From assembly GCA_937983055.1 (NCBI GenBank), contig CALJLA010000025.1, positions 1 to 62,056 of the forward strand: 62,056 nucleotides of DNA. The letters run 5' to 3'. Source of the DNA: an uncultured Pseudomonadota bacterium (GTDB lineage: Bacteria > Pseudomonadota > Gammaproteobacteria > Burkholderiales > Eutrophovitaceae). Shown in pieces: positions 59,235 to 62,056 of this stretch. The notes under the pieces are model-generated. The model worked only from the letters and a program-made list of their open reading frames with translations, ran no database searches and was not told the origin of the DNA. The number at the start of each line of letters is the position of its first letter. Positions within the stretch are counted from its first letter, which is position 1. The position numbers and the translations under genes were made by a program.

Positions 59235-59268
59235 CCCACTTACTGACGCAGTTTTGAACCCCGCCCCG
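59233..59268 (+). promoter_or_regulatory. Late-promoter-like motif, copy 2 (before capsid block)
   Basis: CTGACGCAGTTTTGAAC at 59,243-59,259 with matching CACCC, CTT and CGC flanks, as in copy 1. A TTACCT at 59,279-59,284 may be the -10. Placement before the protease/capsid genes parallels Mu PI. Confidence 0.6.
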
Positions 59269-59341
59269 GAGGCGCTCGTTACCTTCCGCCGGGCTAGCCG
59301 ACCGGGCTCTTCCATCCACTCACCACGGAGCGCACCCAACG

Positions 59342-59578
59342 ATGGGCAAAGTCGTAGAAACGAAACTCACCGCTGCCGAGGCGGCAAAACTCGTGCACCG
59401 CATGGTCGCGAAGCTCGATGACGCCGGCAAGCCGGTCACCGACAAGGAAGGCAACATCGTCGGCGTGCCGCAGCGGATCAAGGCCGACGAAGTGATGAGC
59501 TTCGCCGAGTACGAGGACAAGGTGGTCGTCGTCACCACCTCGGGCGAGAAGCTCACCCACATGAAAGAGGGCAAGTAG
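59342..59578 (+). CDS. Small phage protein before the capsid gene
   Basis: 78 aa: MGKVVETKLTAAEAAKLVHR, then GNIVGVPQRIKADEVMSFAE and VVVVTTSGEKLTHMKEGK, strand-helix mix. GGAG upstream. First gene after the late motif; perhaps a head-decoration or assembly protein. Not recognised. Confidence 0.6.
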   Translation: MGKVVETKLTAAEAAKLVHRMVAKLDDAGKPVTDKEGNIVGVPQRIKADEVMSFAEYEDKVVVVTTSGEKLTHMKEGK

Positions 59579-59581
59579 CCC

Positions 59582-61954
59582 TTGAAACTCGCGGCCGCGG
59601 TACCGGCGGAGGGCGTGGCGGGGGCGGAAGCGATCCGCCTTCGCGAGGCGGCTTCCGCCGAGTTTCACCAGCTCATGCGGCTGATCAGCCAGGCGGTGTC
59701 GGATGCCTGGCGCGCGCGGCTCAACGTCAAACCTGAGAACTACGTCGACGCCTACGTCACCAAGATCTTCACCGACCGCGTCATCGTCGAGAATGGCGGG
59801 CGCTACTGGCAGCACACCTGGACCATCGACGAAAGCAACAAGGTGCAGCTTGGGCATCCTGTCGAAGTGATCGAGCAGTTCGTGCCCGTGTCACTTCGAG
59901 AGGCCGCCACCTGTTTCGTGGAAAGCGTCGACGACGCCGGCACGATGTGGGACGTGATCGTGATCCGTGCCGGCCTGTCGGCGAACGGCGTGTTCTACCC
60001 GGACACAGTGCTGCGCGAGGCGGCACCGCTGTTCGAGGGCGCCCGTGTTTTCTGCAAGGCCGACGTGGTGCACACCCGCGGCGAAGGCAAGGACGTCGAG
60101 AAGATCGTCGGCTGGCTCTCGGATGCCAAGTTCGTCGAAGGCGGCGCCGCGGACGCCGGCCGCATCACCGCACGGTTGAACCTTTCCGCCGCGGCCGACA
60201 AGTTGCGAACCCTGCTGGTCGATGCCTGGAAGCGGGGCAAGAAGGATCTCGCCGGGCTTTCCATCGACGCGGGCGGCACGGCTGCCACCGTCATGCGCGA
60301 GGGCCGAAAGGTTCGCCAGGCCAAATCCATCACCAAGGTGTCAAGCGTCGACGTCATCGTCGATCCCTCGGCGGGCGGGGAATTCGTCCGCCTCGTCGAG
60401 TCAGTTGAAGAAAAGGAGTCGTCCGATATGTTCCGCGAACAGATGATCGCCGCCGTCAAAGCGGCCAAGAAGACCGCCGCCAAGGTGGGCGACGTCGAGA
60501 AGTTGAGCGATGAGCAGCTCCTCGCCGCCTACCGCGAAGCGATCGCCGAAACCGATACCCCCCCGAGCGAGCAGCACCCGACCCCCGGACCTGGCCAGGA
60601 AGGAAAAGGCCAGGCCGGGGCGGGCCAAGTCACCGCGGAGGACCTGCGCATGGTCGAGGCGCGCATCGCGGCACGCCAGGTGATTCTCGGCTGCGGGCTG
60701 CCGGCGCATGCGGTGGCGCGGCTCTCGGCCCAGTTCGAGGCGAGCCGTTTTACCGAGGCCGCGCAGATCGCGCCGGCCGCCGAAGCGCTGGTCAAGGCCG
60801 AGCGCGAATACCTCGCCAAGTTCACCGAGTCGGGCCACGTGAACGTGCCGTTCGATTCCGAGGCGCGGGTTGAAGACCGCAAGAAGAAGATCGACGACAT
60901 GCTCGATGCCTTCTTCGATCGCGCGCACAAGGACCACAAGTCGGCGCAGAGCTTCAAGGAGTGCGACATCGAGATCACCGGCGACAAGCGCGTCACCGGC
61001 CGCATCGAAGACGTCAACCGCTCCCGCTTCGCCGAATCGGTGGGCATCGCTCAGGTGGCCTTCCGCGAATCGCTGGACGCCGCGGCGCTGGCCAACGTGC
61101 TGGGCAACGCCATCCACCGCGCGATGATCCGCGAGTACCGGCTGCCCTCCCCCGAGTACGACATCTGGCGCCCGATCGTGAGCGTGGTGCCGGTCTCCGA
61201 CTTCCGCACCAACGAGCGCACGCGCCTCGGCGGCTATGGCGACATGCCGATCGTGAACCAGGGCGCGCCGTATGGTGCGCTCACCAGCCCCACCGACGAG
61301 AAAGCGACCTACGCGGTCGCGAAGCGCGGCGGCACCGAGGACATCACGCTGGAGCAGATCAAGAACGACGACGTCGGCGTGGTCGCCCGCATCCCGATGA
61401 AGCTCGCGCGCGCCAGCAAGCGCACGCTGGCGAAGTTCGTGTTCGACTTCATCCGCACCAACCCGACGATCTACGACTCGGTGGCGCTCTACCACGCCTC
61501 GCACGGCAACCTGCAGACGGCGGCGCTGGATGCGACCAGCCTCGCCGCGCACCGGCAGTTGATGCTCAAGCAGACCGAGAAGGATTCGGCCGAACGCCTG
61601 GGCATCGGGCCGAAGTTCCTGGTGGTGCCGGTGGATCTGGAAGAGACCTCGGTCAACCTGTTCAACCGCAACACGAACAACGACAAGACGTTCGTGCAGT
61701 CGCTCTCGCTCACGATCATTCCGGTGTGGTACTGGACCGACGCGAACGACTGGGCGACGGTCGCCGACCCGATGGACATTCCCTTCATTGAGATCGGTTT
61801 CCTCGACGGCAATGAAGAGCCGCAGCTCTTCGTGCAGGACAACCCGACCGTGGGCTCGATGTTCACGCACGACAAGCTCACCTGGAAGCTGCGCCACATC
61901 TTCGGCGGCAACGTCGTCGAGTTCCGCGGCACCACGAAGGCCGTCGTCGCGTAA
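59582..61954 (+). CDS. Protease-scaffold-major capsid fusion protein
   Basis: 790 aa combining three roles usually on separate genes. Residues about 115-280 are a prohead protease (NGVFYPDTVLREAAPLFEGA; His164 in VVHTRG and Ser227 in AGLSIDAGG fit the herpesvirus/HK97-type His-Ser pair). About 283-440 is a helical, charged scaffold-like linker with a Gly/Pro spacer. About 480-790 is the capsid part (FAESVGIAQVAFRESLDAAA, RIPMKLARASKRTLAKFVFD, TIIPVWYWTDANDW). An internal ATG at codon 283 has AAAAGGAG nine bases before it and would give scaffold-capsid alone. TTG start. Confidence 0.8.
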   Translation: MKLAAAVPAEGVAGAEAIRLREAASAEFHQLMRLISQAVSDAWRARLNVKPENYVDAYVTKIFTDRVIVENGGRYWQHTWTIDESNKVQLGHPVEVIEQFVPVSLREAATCFVESVDDAGTMWDVIVIRAGLSANGVFYPDTVLREAAPLFEGARVFCKADVVHTRGEGKDVEKIVGWLSDAKFVEGGAADAGRITARLNLSAAADKLRTLLVDAWKRGKKDLAGLSIDAGGTAATVMREGRKVRQAKSITKVSSVDVIVDPSAGGEFVRLVESVEEKESSDMFREQMIAAVKAAKKTAAKVGDVEKLSDEQLLAAYREAIAETDTPPSEQHPTPGPGQEGKGQAGAGQVTAEDLRMVEARIAARQVILGCGLPAHAVARLSAQFEASRFTEAAQIAPAAEALVKAEREYLAKFTESGHVNVPFDSEARVEDRKKKIDDMLDAFFDRAHKDHKSAQSFKECDIEITGDKRVTGRIEDVNRSRFAESVGIAQVAFRESLDAAALANVLGNAIHRAMIREYRLPSPEYDIWRPIVSVVPVSDFRTNERTRLGGYGDMPIVNQGAPYGALTSPTDEKATYAVAKRGGTEDITLEQIKNDDVGVVARIPMKLARASKRTLAKFVFDFIRTNPTIYDSVALYHASHGNLQTAALDATSLAAHRQLMLKQTEKDSAERLGIGPKFLVVPVDLEETSVNLFNRNTNNDKTFVQSLSLTIIPVWYWTDANDWATVADPMDIPFIEIGFLDGNEEPQLFVQDNPTVGSMFTHDKLTWKLRHIFGGNVVEFRGTTKAVVA

Positions 61955-62056
61955 CCCACACCCTAACCATCGCCGTGGTACCCGAAGCCGCCGCCGTCAA
62001 CTCGAACAAACCGGCCGGCCGGCTGCGGGGGTAGGCTCAGCAAAGGCGCCCAGCAC
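61955..62056. other. Window edge, no feature seen
   Basis: 102 bases after the capsid gene. GCCGGCCGG-type palindromic stretch near 62,015; no start with a ribosome-binding site is visible before the end. Confidence 0.5.

Larger units (their letters stand above)
30545..62056. mobile_element. Mu-like (BcepMu-type organisation) transposable prophage, left part, continues past the window
   Basis: It encodes a DDE transposase, a MuB-type ATPase, Mor, GemA, a Ner-like regulator and an S24 repressor. The rightward part carries Mu gp25-gp28 equivalents, a MuF-type head protein and a protease/capsid protein. Early genes run leftward (30.6-42.9 kb) and late genes rightward (43-62 kb). There is no integrase and no tRNA attachment site, consistent with transposition. 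Tail genes and the right end are not in the window. Reading frames are mostly intact, so it may be functional. Confidence 0.9.

Overview
GC-rich bacterial DNA, most likely from a betaproteobacterium of the Burkholderiales/Rhodocyclales type. This lineage call is an inference from gene content (a DUF1840 protein, a second IF-1, a TAXI-type TRAP transporter, CIO-type cytochrome bd, CaiB/acyl-CoA dehydrogenase pairs) and from the resident BcepMu/Mu-like prophage. The window has two parts.

Part A, about 1-30,540, is ordinary chromosome. It opens inside a large NAD-dependent glutamate dehydrogenase. Next come a nicotinamide-to-NaMN salvage pair (pncA-pncB), a leftward TAXI lipoprotein plus fused TRAP permease operon, and a PfkB kinase. 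A run of single-gene units follows: SDR, ketopantoate-reductase family, SpoIIAA-like, alpha/beta hydrolase, acyl-CoA ligase, DUF427, DUF1840, SRPBCC, a choloylglycine-hydrolase-like protein, a methyltransferase, a DUF6647-like protein and a PQQ-type sugar dehydrogenase. Then come a promoter/terminator leader with a 48-aa ORF, infA and a membrane diguanylate cyclase. The part ends with a CaiB CoA-transferase + acyl-CoA dehydrogenase pair, a Tat-type aldo/keto reductase with a ferredoxin tail, and a cyanide-insensitive-type cytochrome bd oxidase (cioAB). Short GAGGACACAGAG-like repeats lie in several intergenic gaps.

Part B, about 30,545 to beyond 62,056, is one end of a transposable (Mu-like) prophage. 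Its early operon runs leftward from a divergent repressor/Ner switch at 42.9 kb: Ner-like, RHH, CI-like HTH, wHTH, DUF3102, DDE transposase, MuB-type ATPase, a chain of small overlapping genes (Gam-like, HTH, Lar-like, HExxH, small membrane proteins), GemA and Mor. Mor is the last gene, next to the presumed left end. Rightward are the S24 repressor, accessory genes (zinc-ribbon membrane protein, nuclease lipoprotein, DUF2026 remnant), lysis genes (amidase, holin/lipoprotein), the Mu gp25-gp28 block ending in the terminase, the portal, a block of adhesin/repeat proteins, a MuF-type head protein and a protease-scaffold-capsid fusion. Tail genes and the right end lie outside. Mu itself transcribes early and late genes in one direction; here they diverge, as in BcepMu.

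The most unusual signals are all in the prophage. (1) Four palindromes share a 26-bp CAAA-N18-TTTG frame, lie inside three coding genes, and are all read in the same codon phase although their interiors differ. (2) A repeated 36-bp motif stands in front of the lysis gene and in front of the capsid block, matching the places of the Mu Plys and PI late promoters. (3) The capsid gene is fused to its protease and has an internal ribosome-binding site. No tRNA, rRNA, CRISPR array or insertion sequence was recognised, and no gene-free stretch exceeds 300 bases.
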